From positions 1 through 64,000 of the forward strand of contig CALHLE010000008.1 of assembly GCA_938034415.1 (NCBI GenBank): DNA of 64,000 bases, in the 5' to 3' direction. Shown in pieces: positions 25,596 to 40,840 of this stretch. Source of the DNA: an uncultured Anaerolineae bacterium (GTDB taxonomy: Bacteria; Chloroflexota; Anaerolineae; J036; Brachytrichaceae). The position numbers were made by a program, and so were the translations under genes. The notes below the pieces were generated by a model. That model had not been told where the DNA came from. It saw nothing but the letters and a program-made list of their open reading frames with translations, and ran no database searches. Numbering within the stretch: position 1 is the stretch's first letter; each line of letters begins with the position of its first letter.

Positions 25596-26084
25596 GGTAG
25601 TAGATCAGGTCAATGTTGCCCGGCGAGTAGCCGAAATTGGTCAGAATTGCGGCGGCTTCGCTGCGGTGTTGCATGTCGTGAAAGACCATGTGCTTCAGGC
25701 AATGCTCCACCGTATGTTGGCGCGTCTGTGGGTTGACCATCGTCGTATAAGTCACGACGCGCGTGAGGTCGCCGTCGTTTGAGCCGGCGATATATTCGCG
25801 CATGTGTCGCTCCTCCGTTTGCCAGCGGGACAGCAGCGCCGACGGGTCGGGGAACTCAACCGGCTTTAGCGCGGCAACGGGTGAAATGCCGTGCCACAGC
25901 CGCATGCGCCAGGCTCACTCGAAATTCAAGATGGGAACGAGCGTGCCGCGCAAACTGCCTGCGCTGAAGCTGGGGGGTGAGGTGCGGCGAATTGCTCGCC
26001 GCTCAACTGAGCGGCTCGGTCGAGGATGCGCCGGTTGGCCCAGTAGTTGTAATCGAGCAATAGCGCAAGGTCTTTGGCGTTCAT
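25573..26084 (-). pseudogene. DinB-family gene broken by frameshift and nonsense codon
   Basis: The track lists only the 110-residue tail (25573-25905), which carries DinB-type metal-site motifs (EHCLKHMVFHDMQHR). Upstream, an ATG at 26084 opens MNAKDLALLLDYNYWANRRI, the usual DinB N-terminus. The frame shifts at a run of six Gs in the plus strand (25972-25977), and the continuation (FSAGSLRGTLVPILNFE) meets a TGA (25915-25917) where DinB proteins normally have Trp before AWRMRLW. The complete reading is thus intact apart from two lesions. An assembly error could explain the homopolymer shift but less easily the nonsense codon. A leaderless-type TAGAGT box precedes the original start by 6 nt. 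Confidence 0.75.
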
Positions 26085-26174
26085 GCGGCTACTCTATCAC
26101 TCATCTTTGCTTGCGCAACGACTTTGCAAATGACATCGCGCGCAAGTAGAACAGTGCTTCGCCCCGCATGCCGA

Positions 26175-26180
26175 TAGAAT
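26175..26180 (+). promoter_or_regulatory. -10 box of leaderless metH
   Basis: TAGAAT lies 6 nt before the ATG at 26187 with no Shine-Dalgarno. No cobalamin or SAM riboswitch was seen in the short upstream gap. Confidence 0.5.
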
Positions 26181-26186
26181 GCGCCT

Positions 26187-30110
<3,924 letters not shown>

Positions 30111-30163
30111 ACCGACAAGGCGCGGCGTCTGCCGCAGCGAGCGGCGTTGTGCGGCCGTCTCGC

Positions 30164-31333
30164 TCAGATGCGCTGGCCCGAATCGAAGAGTCGCGCGTGC
30201 TCGGCGAGGGCGAACCGGTCGGTCATGCCCGCGATGTAATCACACACGGCCCGGCCGAGCGACAGACGCTCGATCTGATGGCGCGCGCTCTCGGGCATGT
30301 TGCGCGGCTCCTTCGTGTATGCCCGAAAGAGGTCGCTGACAACGCGCTCAGCTTGCCTGGCCATGCGCAGGACATGCGGATGATCGTATACGCGCTCGTG
30401 CAGAAAGCGCTTCAGTTCTCGGTTCATCTGCTCCGCCTCGGCCGAGTAGCCGACCAGCGGCGCCGGCCAGCGGCGCACATCATCCACGCCGACCCGTGAG
30501 CCGTGCCGCGCCAGCAATGCCTCAATGCGGCGCGAACTCTCCACCAGTAGATCGGTCACAACGAGGTCAATCAACCTGCGAATGATGCGGTGACGCTTGA
30601 TGTCGGTGAAGGCCGCCTCGCCATCTACCTGCGCCGCTTCGCTAGCGCGTTGCCACCAGGCCAGCGCCTTCACGTCCTCTTCGCCGACCAGTCCGGCGCG
30701 CAGCGCGTCGTCCAGGTCGTGCGCGTTGTAGGCCAGCTCGTCCACGATGGCGGCGATCTGCGCTTCGAGCGTGCCGCGCAATTCCGGCCAGTAGTCGGGT
30801 GGCGCTTCGACGGGCAGGACGTCTGCATTGTGTTTGAGGATGCCCTCTCGAAATTCATGGGTGAGGTTGAGGCCGGGGAAGTCGGGATAGCGGCGCTCCA
30901 GCTCGGTGATGATGCGGAAGCTTTGCCGGTTGTGATCAAAGCCGCCTTCCGAAGCCATCAGCGCATTTAACGCGCGCTCGCCGGAATGGCCGAAGGGTGG
31001 GTGACCCAGATCGTGCGCCAGACAAATGCCCTCCACCAGGTCTTCGTTTGCGCCGAGCGCGCGCGCGATGGTGCGGCCGATCTGCGCTACCTCCAACGTG
31101 TGTGTGATGCGGGTGCGGTAGTAATCGCCTTCGGTCGTCACGAAGACTTGCGTCTTACCCTGCAGGCGGCGGAACGCGGTGGTGTGCAGGATGCGTTCGC
31201 GGTCGCGCTGGAAGGCGGTGCGGTACGCCGCTTCTGGCTCAGGGTGCTGCCGCCCGCGCGATGCGGCGCTTTTCATCGCATAGGGCGCGAGCGTCAATGC
31301 CTCGAGCTGTTCGAGTTCTTCGCGCGTTCGCAT
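30164..31333 (-). CDS. dgt: Deoxyguanosinetriphosphate triphosphohydrolase-like protein
   Basis: The HD-domain enzyme hydrolyses dNTPs to nucleoside and tripolyphosphate. Residues after about 35 give the family pattern: YRTAFQRDRERILHTTAFRRLQGKTQV, RTRITHTLEVAQIGRTIARALG, and the metal-binding HD in CLAHDLGHPPFGHSGERAL. At 389 residues it matches the bacterial dGTPase-like type, many of which lack strict dGTP specificity. The gene is convergent with metH and lies downstream of dnaK on the same strand, separated from it by a terminator. Confidence 0.92.
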   Translation of the reverse strand: MRTREELEQLEALTLAPYAMKSAASRGRQHPEPEAAYRTAFQRDRERILHTTAFRRLQGKTQVFVTTEGDYYRTRITHTLEVAQIGRTIARALGANEDLVEGICLAHDLGHPPFGHSGERALNALMASEGGFDHNRQSFRIITELERRYPDFPGLNLTHEFREGILKHNADVLPVEAPPDYWPELRGTLEAQIAAIVDELAYNAHDLDDALRAGLVGEEDVKALAWWQRASEAAQVDGEAAFTDIKRHRIIRRLIDLVVTDLLVESSRRIEALLARHGSRVGVDDVRRWPAPLVGYSAEAEQMNRELKRFLHERVYDHPHVLRMARQAERVVSDLFRAYTKEPRNMPESARHQIERLSLGRAVCDYIAGMTDRFALAEHARLFDSGQRI

Positions 31334-31337
31334 GGAT

Positions 31338-31381
31338 AGAAAATAAAAACCCCTCGCAGGGCGCGCGCCCTGCGAGGGGTT
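31338..31381 (-). terminator. Intrinsic terminator of dnaK
   Basis: Read on the minus strand, a perfect AACCCCTCGCAGGGC stem with its complement is followed by TTTTTATTTTC, immediately after the dnaK stop and before dgt. Confidence 0.92.
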
Positions 31382-31389
31382 GAAGCGGC

Positions 31390-33276
<1,887 letters not shown>

Positions 33277-33359
33277 CTTCTCTTCCTCCACACTTTCACT
33301 TCACGCGACGATTTCGCGAAGGTTTCTCCGCTTGAGACGCCCTTAACCTTACGCACAGG

Positions 33360-33377
33360 CCGTTAGAGATATAACGG
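33360..33377 (-). promoter_or_regulatory. Palindrome overlapping the dnaK promoter region
   Basis: CCGTTA and TAACGG form a perfect 6-bp inverted repeat around 6 bp that includes a TTATAT -10-like box on the minus strand (33369-33374). Two further GTTAGC words lie just beyond (33384-33400). It is not a CIRCE element (TTAGCACTC-N9-GAGTGCTAA). Confidence 0.45.
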
Positions 33378-33445
33378 CTTCGCGTTAGCGTTGTGTTAGC
33401 AGGCTGGGACAGCTCGCAGAGGCGTTGAGCTACCGCCTCCGTCGC

Positions 33446-34204
<759 letters not shown>

Positions 34205-34274
34205 AGCTCAGCGATCGGTTCTGCAACTTCAAACTGGCGTCTTGTGCAAAGCCCCGCAGGACGTGAACTTGGGG

Positions 34275-35489
34275 TTACCTTCCTACACTCAATCGCGCTT
34301 CCAAGCGCTGGCTGAAGGCAGACATGAGATAGCAGAATACGCCATAGACCAGCGCGACGAACAGGTACACCTCGGCTTGCAGTCCAAGGAAGTCCGGCTG
34401 GGCGAGCACCGCCTTGGCGATGCCCATCAAGTCGAGCAGGCCGACGATGACCACGAGCGAGGTGTCCTTGAACAAGGCGATGAACTGTCCGACCAGGATC
34501 GGGATGACGGCTTTGAGCGCCTGAGGCAGGATGATGAGCAGCATCATCTTCCAGGTGTTCAAGCCCAGCGCACGCGCCGCTTCGTACTGCCCACGCGGGA
34601 TGGCTTGCAAGCCGCCGCGCACGTTCTCGGCCAGGTAGGCCGCGCTGAACAAGACGATGCCGGCCATCGCCCGCACCACGCGGTCAATGGTCACGCCGGG
34701 CAGGAAGAGCGGCAGCATGAGCTGAGCCATGAACAACACGGTGATGAGCGGCACGCCGCGGATGACCTCGATGTAGATCACGCAAAGCGCGCGCACGATC
34801 GGCAGGCTGGACTGCCGGCCCAGCGCAAGCAGCACCCCCAGCGGGAAGGAGAACACGATGCCCACCACGGTGAGCAGCAGGGTGAGCAGCAAGCCGCCCC
34901 ACAGATTAGTGGTCACCAAGGGCAGCGGCCCGTCTGCGCCGCCGAAGCCGCTGATCAGCAGGATGACGAGCGGGAAATAGACCACCCAGCCGATGATGCT
35001 GATGCGTTGTAGCTGCGCGCCGCGCCAGCGGCTGAGCGCAAAGCCGACCGCGCCAGCGACGCCGACGATGAGCAGCGCGACGCGCGCTTCGTCCTGTGCG
35101 AGGATGGCCAGGAGAAACGGCAGCGCGCCAAAAGCGATTGCGCCGGCGCGCTGGTTGCGTCCCCAGATGCCCCAGGACAGCCCGATCAACAAGGCCAGCA
35201 AGATCACACAGGCCCAGGCGCGCCATGTCGCAGCCGCCGGATATTGCCCGACCATGAACAGCCGCAGGTTGGTCGTGATGACCTCCCAGCGCGCCTGCGT
35301 GAATGCCCATTCCAGAAAGCCGCGCAGCAACAGGACGACGATGGCGCTAAAAATCACCGTCAACAGCGCGTTGTACCAGGTGCTAAATAGGTTCTTGCGC
35401 AGCCAGCCCAGCGCCGTGTAGCGCTCGGTTGGCGGCGGTAGCACCTCGGCGCGCGAGGGAAGCGAAGGGGTGGTCGCGCTCATCGTCAT
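34275..35489 (-). CDS. AapM-like general L-amino-acid ABC permease
   Basis: The 404-residue permease has an N-terminal half with several extra helices and a C-terminal transport half with YIEVIRGVPLITVLFMAQLMLPLF and the coupling loop GQYEAARALGLNTWKMMLLIILPQALKAVIP. The enlarged N-terminus is typical for AapM/BztC-type subunits. The ATG at 35489 overlaps the upstream permease stop (ATGA), so they are translationally coupled; the track's start at 35975 lies inside that gene and gives an Arg/Ala-rich shadow sequence. Confidence 0.9.
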   Translation of the reverse strand: MTMSATTPSLPSRAEVLPPPTERYTALGWLRKNLFSTWYNALLTVIFSAIVVLLLRGFLEWAFTQARWEVITTNLRLFMVGQYPAAATWRAWACVILLALLIGLSWGIWGRNQRAGAIAFGALPFLLAILAQDEARVALLIVGVAGAVGFALSRWRGAQLQRISIIGWVVYFPLVILLISGFGGADGPLPLVTTNLWGGLLLTLLLTVVGIVFSFPLGVLLALGRQSSLPIVRALCVIYIEVIRGVPLITVLFMAQLMLPLFLPGVTIDRVVRAMAGIVLFSAAYLAENVRGGLQAIPRGQYEAARALGLNTWKMMLLIILPQALKAVIPILVGQFIALFKDTSLVVIVGLLDLMGIAKAVLAQPDFLGLQAEVYLFVALVYGVFCYLMSAFSQRLEARLSVGR

Positions 35490-36682
35490 CGCTCCACCAA
35501 CCGCACGCGGCGGTTGTACCAGTTCATCAATAACGAAGTGAGCAGGCTGACTGACAAATACACGCCCATGACGACCACGATCATTTCCACAGCCCGGCCG
35601 GTCTGGTTGATGATGGTGCCCGATACGGCGAACAGGTCGGGATAGCCGATCGCCACGGCCAGCGAGGAGTTCTTCGTCAGGTTCAGATACTGGCTGGTGA
35701 GCGGAGGGATGATGACCCGCAATGCCTGAGGGAACACCACCAATTGCAAGGTGCGCCGGCCGTTCAGCCCCAATGCGCGCGCTGCCTCTACTTGCCCCTT
35801 CGGCACCGACTGGATGCCGGCGCGCACGACTTCGCCGATGAAGGCCGCAGTGTAGATCACCAGGCCGATCAGCAGCGCCATAAACTCCGGCGTCAACACC
35901 AGCCCGCCGCGAAAGTTGAACGCGGCGATCTGCGGCGTGGTGATCGTCAGCGGCGGCTGCGGCAGGGCGAGCCACCCGATCACGGCTATGGCCGCAAACG
36001 TGCCCAGCGCCGGCAGCACGATCGGCTTAGGTCGCCCGCTGCGCTCTTGCCAGAGGCGCAGCCCGGTCGCCGCCAAGGCGGCCGAGCCTACCGCGGCGAT
36101 GATGATATAGAGGTAGATCGGCCAGGTCTCCGTTGGCTCGCCCCACGGCATGGCCACGCCGCGATTGCTCAGGTAAATCGGCCCCAGGCTGATGGCTTGC
36201 CGCGCACGCGGCAATTTCAGGAAGAAGGCCGTGTAAATGAAGATGAGCAGCACCAGCAACGGCACGTTGCGCATCAGCTCGATAAACAACCAGGCCAGCC
36301 GGTTGACCAGCCAGTTGCTGGAGAGCCGGGCGATGCCGACGATGACGCCGAGCACCGTCGCCAAGACGATGCCCAGCACGCTGACGAGCAGCGTGTTGAG
36401 CAAGCCGACGAGCAATGCGCGGGCGAAGGTATCGGCGTTGGTGTAGCGGATGAGCGATTCGCCGATGTCAAAGCCGGCAGCGTTGTCGAGGAAGCCGAAG
36501 CCCAGCGCGATGCCCTGGCGCTGCAACGAGGCGGCCATGTTTTGGACTAGGACGAAGGCCAGGCCGGCGACAATGGCCAGGACGATGAGCTGCGCGGCAA
36601 ACTGGATGAAGCGATCGTCGCGCCAAAACGCGCGGCTCATCCTCGGCGGCGAGTCGGGAGGTGGAAGCGGAACGTTCGCCAT
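35486..36682 (-). CDS. AapQ-like general L-amino-acid ABC permease
   Basis: This 398-residue permease pairs with the AapM-like protein. It has LFIELMRNVPLLVLLIFIYTAFF, a large periplasmic insert between about residues 150 and 250, and the coupling loop GQVEAARALGLNGRRTLQLVVFPQALRVIIPP. The ATG at 36682 begins MANVPLPPPDSPP; the track's longer start adds 43 unrelated residues. It is the first gene of the operon, behind a recognisable promoter. No binding-protein gene is found next to it. Confidence 0.9.
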   Translation of the reverse strand: MANVPLPPPDSPPRMSRAFWRDDRFIQFAAQLIVLAIVAGLAFVLVQNMAASLQRQGIALGFGFLDNAAGFDIGESLIRYTNADTFARALLVGLLNTLLVSVLGIVLATVLGVIVGIARLSSNWLVNRLAWLFIELMRNVPLLVLLIFIYTAFFLKLPRARQAISLGPIYLSNRGVAMPWGEPTETWPIYLYIIIAAVGSAALAATGLRLWQERSGRPKPIVLPALGTFAAIAVIGWLALPQPPLTITTPQIAAFNFRGGLVLTPEFMALLIGLVIYTAAFIGEVVRAGIQSVPKGQVEAARALGLNGRRTLQLVVFPQALRVIIPPLTSQYLNLTKNSSLAVAIGYPDLFAVSGTIINQTGRAVEMIVVVMGVYLSVSLLTSLLMNWYNRRVRLVER

Positions 36683-36695
36683 ACCTTGGGGCGCA

Positions 36696-36723
36696 GTTAT
36701 AGCCAGTTTCGGCGAATTCGCAA
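36696..36723 (-). promoter_or_regulatory. Promoter of the second amino-acid transporter operon
   Basis: TTGCGA, a 16-bp spacer and TATAAC read on the minus strand, 13 nt upstream of the permease ATG. The rest of the 224-nt gap shows no credible gene. Confidence 0.55.
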
Positions 36724-36906
36724 CATCCCAGCGCTGCCAAAAGGCGCGGCGGGCGGCAGCGCAGCGCGCGTTCGCAGCCGGCCTGGACGTGGTGATGGAC
36801 CGCTGCGTCAAGCTGGAGCACGCGCGCTTCCGAGGCGGCCAGCACTCGATCGGCCTGAAACATCGGCGTCATCAGTGCGAAGCGGCTGCGGCCGGGATGA
36901 TTCAAT

Positions 36907-39123
36907 TCAGTCTGCGGCTGCTTCGTCTTCGCCCGGCGCCGGCGGTGTGTCGCCCGCGCCGCCGAGCGTCGCGCTGTCAGATGCGCCCTTCCGCGCGCTG
37001 AACGCCGCGATCAACTCGCGCCATTGCTCGTCCAGTCCTTCATCGGTGACGCCGTAGAACACCACGACTTTGCCGCTGGCGTCGCGTATCGCCAGATCGG
37101 AGCGCATCTTGCCCGCGCGCATCTCGCGCGTGAGCACGGCGCGGTCGCCTTGCCATTCGATCTCCTCCGGTCCGCTGGGATGATCGGCGAACTGCGTGAT
37201 GGCATAGTGCCATAGGTCGCGCGCGCTCTTCATCGTCACGTTGCGAATGATTGAATTGTTGCGCAGGTCGCGCACGGTGAAATAGACCACGCCGCCGCGC
37301 TCTTCCATAGAAAGCACCTGGACGCCGGTCTTGGGTGTGCCTGGGAGCGCCGATGCGCCGTTGTTCTCCGCCGGCAGCGGCTGCGCGGCAATCGTCACGC
37401 TTGTCGGCTCGGTGGGCCGCGATTTGTCTCGACGCTCGCGCTGGGCTGGCGGCTGCGGTGGCTTGACTGCCGGCTGGTTTGGCTGCGGCGGGCGCTGTGG
37501 GTGCTGCTGTTGCGGCTGCGGCTGGGGTTTGCGCTGCTCATGTTGGCGTCGCTCTGGCTGTGGCTGCGACGGCTGCTGTGAGCGACGATCGGGTTGCGGT
37601 TGCTGAGCAGGCGGGCGTTGTTCTTGCGGCCTCGGCTTCTCATAGCCGCGCCGGGCGATGGCCACAATCTCATCGCGCGTCGCCGGGCGACTCTCCGCGT
37701 CTGCGCGCACGAAGAAACGCTCGCCGTCCAGCACGTAGGGCGCATCCTCGCCGCGCGGCACCTGGATCTGCAGCACGCTGGCGCCGTCCAGCGCGCGAAC
37801 CTGAACCGGGGCTAGAAGCCTCGGCGCGATGCGCTTCTCCATCTCGAGCGACAACTTCTGCAACACGTCGGGCGCATCGGATATGCCCGGCGCTTTCTTG
37901 TTGGGCTTGGCGTCGCAGCCGATGAAGATATTGCCTCCTTCACCATTGGCCATCGCGCAGATGTCACGCAGCACGGCGGCGAACCGATCGCCGCGTTTGG
38001 GCAATGACGCATAAAAGGCGACCGTGGCGCTCGGGCCGCGCTCGCGCGCCTTCACCAATTCATCTTCGGGCAGGTCCAGCACGTCGAATACCGGCCGCAC
38101 GCGGCTGAAGTCCTGGCTAAGGAACACGTTGCGCAGCGCCTCGAAGCTGACTTCGTCGAGTTGGATCTCCGTGGCGCGTTCGCCTACGCCCAATCGCTTG
38201 GCGTTCTCCTTCGAGGCGGTCAGCCGGTGGGCGTCGCTGCCCTGGATGGCGAACATGCGACGCGGATACTCCGGCTTGACGCCGGTGAACAAGTGCGCGC
38301 TAGAGTAACGTCCTCGGTCGAGGTCGGTGAACTCGATGGCGTGCAAATGCGGGTCTTGTGTGAAAGCGATGCGCGTCTGGCCGCCGAGATCGCGCCCGCG
38401 CATGGCAACGCCGTTCGACGAGTTGGCATGCGCGGCGATCGCGATGCCGCCAGCCTCGTCAATCGCCTCGTAGGCCTGCAGCACATCGCTGGTGGCGCCG
38501 GCTTCGGTCAAGCCCTTGTCCAGCGCATGGCCCGGCACGCGCAGGTCCATCAAGATGTGCTCGATGTCGCGCAGCGGCTTATCCGGCGGAAAGATGCCTA
38601 AGATGTGAAATCCGAACGTGGCTGTGAATTCAAACCCCGGCAGCACGAGGATCTTCTGGAGCAGGCGGCGGTACTCATTCAGGCGCGCCAGCTCGTCTGG
38701 ACGGATGCGGTCGAGCTTCTCCAGATATTCGAGATGCTCGATCTCGTTCATCATGTTGCGGTATCCGTTCACCGTGTTGTGATCGGTGAAGGCGATGATG
38801 CTGAGGCCGCGTCGCTCGGCTTGCTTCAGGATGTCGAGGTAGGTGATGTTCGGTTCTTCGTAATCGTGCGACGCCGGGGTGTGAACGTGCAAATCAACGC
38901 GCTTCCATGGACTGTCGGATGGCGATGCAGGTAGCAGGGGCTTTACCTCGGGTGCGCTTGCCGCGACCTTGCTCGCGCGGTTGCCGCGGCGCGACGATGT
39001 GCTGCGCGTGGATTTGGGTTCGGATTTCGATTTCTCGGATTCTAAGTCTGTCGCCTGGGTCGTCTTGTCGTTTTGCGATTCGCCCGATGCTACAGTGGTG
39101 GCTTCTTTCTTCTTTCTGGCCAT
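36907..39123 (-). CDS. PHP phosphoesterase-AlbA_2 (Schlafen-like) fusion protein
   Basis: The 738-residue protein has four parts. A Lys/Ser-rich basic N-terminus (1-65) precedes a PHP domain with all metal motifs: H79/H81 (DLHVHTPASHD), D114/H115 (FTDHNTV), H232 (AAHANSS) and D297/H299 (GSDAHR). Next is an AlbA_2 domain (about 365-485) with ICAMANGEGGNIFIGCD and RFFVRADAESRPATRDEI. A Gln/Pro-rich linker (about 495-575) leads to a C-terminal domain (about 600-715) of unknown type. PHP domains are phosphoesterases or nucleases, and AlbA_2 domains occur in nucleic-acid-targeting proteins. A nucleic-acid-processing or defence role is an inference. I use the ATG at 39123. Confidence 0.8.
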   Translation of the reverse strand: MARKKKEATTVASGESQNDKTTQATDLESEKSKSEPKSTRSTSSRRGNRASKVAASAPEVKPLLPASPSDSPWKRVDLHVHTPASHDYEEPNITYLDILKQAERRGLSIIAFTDHNTVNGYRNMMNEIEHLEYLEKLDRIRPDELARLNEYRRLLQKILVLPGFEFTATFGFHILGIFPPDKPLRDIEHILMDLRVPGHALDKGLTEAGATSDVLQAYEAIDEAGGIAIAAHANSSNGVAMRGRDLGGQTRIAFTQDPHLHAIEFTDLDRGRYSSAHLFTGVKPEYPRRMFAIQGSDAHRLTASKENAKRLGVGERATEIQLDEVSFEALRNVFLSQDFSRVRPVFDVLDLPEDELVKARERGPSATVAFYASLPKRGDRFAAVLRDICAMANGEGGNIFIGCDAKPNKKAPGISDAPDVLQKLSLEMEKRIAPRLLAPVQVRALDGASVLQIQVPRGEDAPYVLDGERFFVRADAESRPATRDEIVAIARRGYEKPRPQEQRPPAQQPQPDRRSQQPSQPQPERRQHEQRKPQPQPQQQHPQRPPQPNQPAVKPPQPPAQRERRDKSRPTEPTSVTIAAQPLPAENNGASALPGTPKTGVQVLSMEERGGVVYFTVRDLRNNSIIRNVTMKSARDLWHYAITQFADHPSGPEEIEWQGDRAVLTREMRAGKMRSDLAIRDASGKVVVFYGVTDEGLDEQWRELIAAFSARKGASDSATLGGAGDTPPAPGEDEAAAD

Positions 39124-39285
39124 AACAGCGGTCACAATGTTCAGTTCAAAATTACAGGCGCCGGTAGCGTTCCGGAGGGAATACCGCCCAAAATCAAAAT
39201 TCGCCGGCGAGCCTGAAATTCTCTGTCGCATTCGACCCCAGCGAGATGAGCAAACGCTGAGTGAGCGAAAGCGTCCTTTTCGACC

Positions 39286-39291
39286 ATTATA
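39286..39291 (-). promoter_or_regulatory. -10 candidate for the PHP-AlbA_2 gene
   Basis: A consensus TATAAT reads on the minus strand about 165 nt before the start; no good -35 is seen. The 251-nt divergent gap shared with pyk holds no gene. Confidence 0.35.
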
Positions 39292-39374
39292 CAGACCGCC
39301 AGTGTGCTGATCGTTGGTCGAACCAGGACAGACGCCGATGAGTCGTCCAGCTCATGTAGCATAGAGGAAGACAC

Positions 39375-40811
39375 ATGCGCACCAAAATCGTTTGCACCCT
39401 TGGGCCGGCCAGCGAGGACGAAACAGTCCTGCGAGGCATGATCCGCGCCGGCATGGCCATCGCGCGGTTGAACTTCTCGCACGGCAGCTGGGCCGACCAT
39501 GAGCGGCGCATCGCCCTGGTGCGTCGGGTAGCTGCCGAAGAACGCGCCAGCATCACCCTGATGGGCGACTTGCAAGGGCCGAAGTTTCGCATCGGACGTT
39601 TGGCCGACCAGGGCATTGCGCTGCAGCGCGATCAGCAGGTCATCTTCAGCGATCAACCGAATGGTGAAGCCATCCCGCTGCCTCACCCCGACCTGTTAGC
39701 CGCGATCCAGGTGGGCCAGCGCATGCTGATTGACGATGGGGCAATTGCGCTGACCGTCGTGCGTCGCATTGACTCGACCACGATTGCGTGCCGCGTGCTC
39801 AACGGTGGGGTAGTAACGTCGAACAAGGGAGTGAGTGTGCCCGGCCTAAAGATCGTTGCGTCGGCGCTCACGCCCAAGGACCGCGACGATGTGCAGTTCG
39901 CCATCGCGCAGCGGATGGATGCGCTGGCGATGTCGTTCGTGCGCAGCGCGGAAGACGTTTATGAGCTGCGCCGGCTTATCCAGGATTGCGGCGGGAACCA
40001 ACTCATCGTCGCCAAGATCGAGAAGCCCGAAGCGCTCGACGACTTGACGGGCATTGTGCGCGCCAGCGATGTCGTCATGGTGGCCCGCGGTGACTTGGGC
40101 GTGGAAGCGGCGCCGGAGGAGGTGCCGTTCTACCAAAAGCGGATCATTCTGACCTGTCTGCGCGCCGGCAAGCCGGTCATTACTGCTACGCAGATGCTAC
40201 AGAGCATGATTGCTTCGCCGCAGCCCACGCGCGCCGAGGCCAGCGACGTCGCCAACGCAGTGCTCGATGGCGCCGATGCGCTGATGCTCAGCGGCGAGAC
40301 GGCGGTGGGCGCATTTCCTGTGCAAGCGGTGGAGGCCATGGCCCGCATCGCTGCGCGCGCCGAGGCCAGCGTCGTCTATCGACCTCGCACGCCTCTGTCG
40401 GAGTTGCACGAGGCGCTGGCCGATGGCGACAGCGCTGACCATAAAACCGACGCCATCACCACCGCTGCGGTGCGCATCGCCGAGACGGTCGGCGCGAAGG
40501 CCATCGTGTGCGCGTCGGCGTCCGGCTTCACGGCGCGCATGATCGCGCGTCACCGCCCTGCGGTGCCCATCGTATGTCTGACGCCCCACGATCGCACCAA
40601 GCGTTACGCAGCGTTCATGTGGGGTGTAGTGGCAGTGATCACAGAGACGCGCAGGACGGACGCCGATACGCTGTTCGAGGCGGCGTGCGACGCAGCGCAG
40701 TGGCTGGGCTGCGCGAAGCCCGGCGATACCATCGTCGTCACGGCCGGCTTGCCGCTGGGCGCCGGCTCCGGTCACACCAACGTCATCCGGCTGATGGAAG
40801 TTCGCGCGTAG
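39375..40811 (+). CDS. pyk: Pyruvate kinase
   Basis: The glycolytic enzyme makes pyruvate and ATP from phosphoenolpyruvate and ADP. Signatures are intact: MRTKIVCTLGPAS, RLNFSHGSW, the active-site IVAKIEKPEALDD with the catalytic Lys, MVARGDLGVE, and ITATQMLQSMI followed by TRAEASDVANAVLDGADALMLSGETA. A C-terminal regulatory domain is present, giving the usual 478 residues. AGAGGAAG precedes the ATG. Confidence 0.96.
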   Translation: MRTKIVCTLGPASEDETVLRGMIRAGMAIARLNFSHGSWADHERRIALVRRVAAEERASITLMGDLQGPKFRIGRLADQGIALQRDQQVIFSDQPNGEAIPLPHPDLLAAIQVGQRMLIDDGAIALTVVRRIDSTTIACRVLNGGVVTSNKGVSVPGLKIVASALTPKDRDDVQFAIAQRMDALAMSFVRSAEDVYELRRLIQDCGGNQLIVAKIEKPEALDDLTGIVRASDVVMVARGDLGVEAAPEEVPFYQKRIILTCLRAGKPVITATQMLQSMIASPQPTRAEASDVANAVLDGADALMLSGETAVGAFPVQAVEAMARIAARAEASVVYRPRTPLSELHEALADGDSADHKTDAITTAAVRIAETVGAKAIVCASASGFTARMIARHRPAVPIVCLTPHDRTKRYAAFMWGVVAVITETRRTDADTLFEAACDAAQWLGCAKPGDTIVVTAGLPLGAGSGHTNVIRLMEVRA

Positions 40812-40821
40812 GCGTCTCCGC

Positions 40822-40827
40822 TACAAT
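40822..40827 (+). promoter_or_regulatory. -10 candidate of the MFS permease gene
   Basis: TACAAT lies 13 nt before the ATG at 40841 and overlaps an alternative in-frame ATG at 40826. Confidence 0.35.
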
Positions 40828-40840
40828 GGCGCGGTCCGCT

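Noticed and set aside
25915-25917. TGA read as Trp in the dinB-like gene
   Set aside because: TGA ends many genes here (for example the Rieske and ABC ATPase genes), and a separate frameshift is present, so recoding is unlikely.
26085-26186. Cobalamin or SAM riboswitch before metH
   Set aside because: The gap is about 100 nt, lacks the conserved boxes, and a leaderless -10 abuts the start codon.
33277-33445. CIRCE element upstream of dnaK
   Set aside because: The TTAGCACTC-N9-GAGTGCTAA pattern is absent; only a shorter unrelated palindrome was found.
36468-36905. 145-residue minus-strand ORF covering the gap upstream of the AapQ-like gene
   Set aside because: It overlaps the permease in another frame, lacks conserved features, and a promoter was found inside it.
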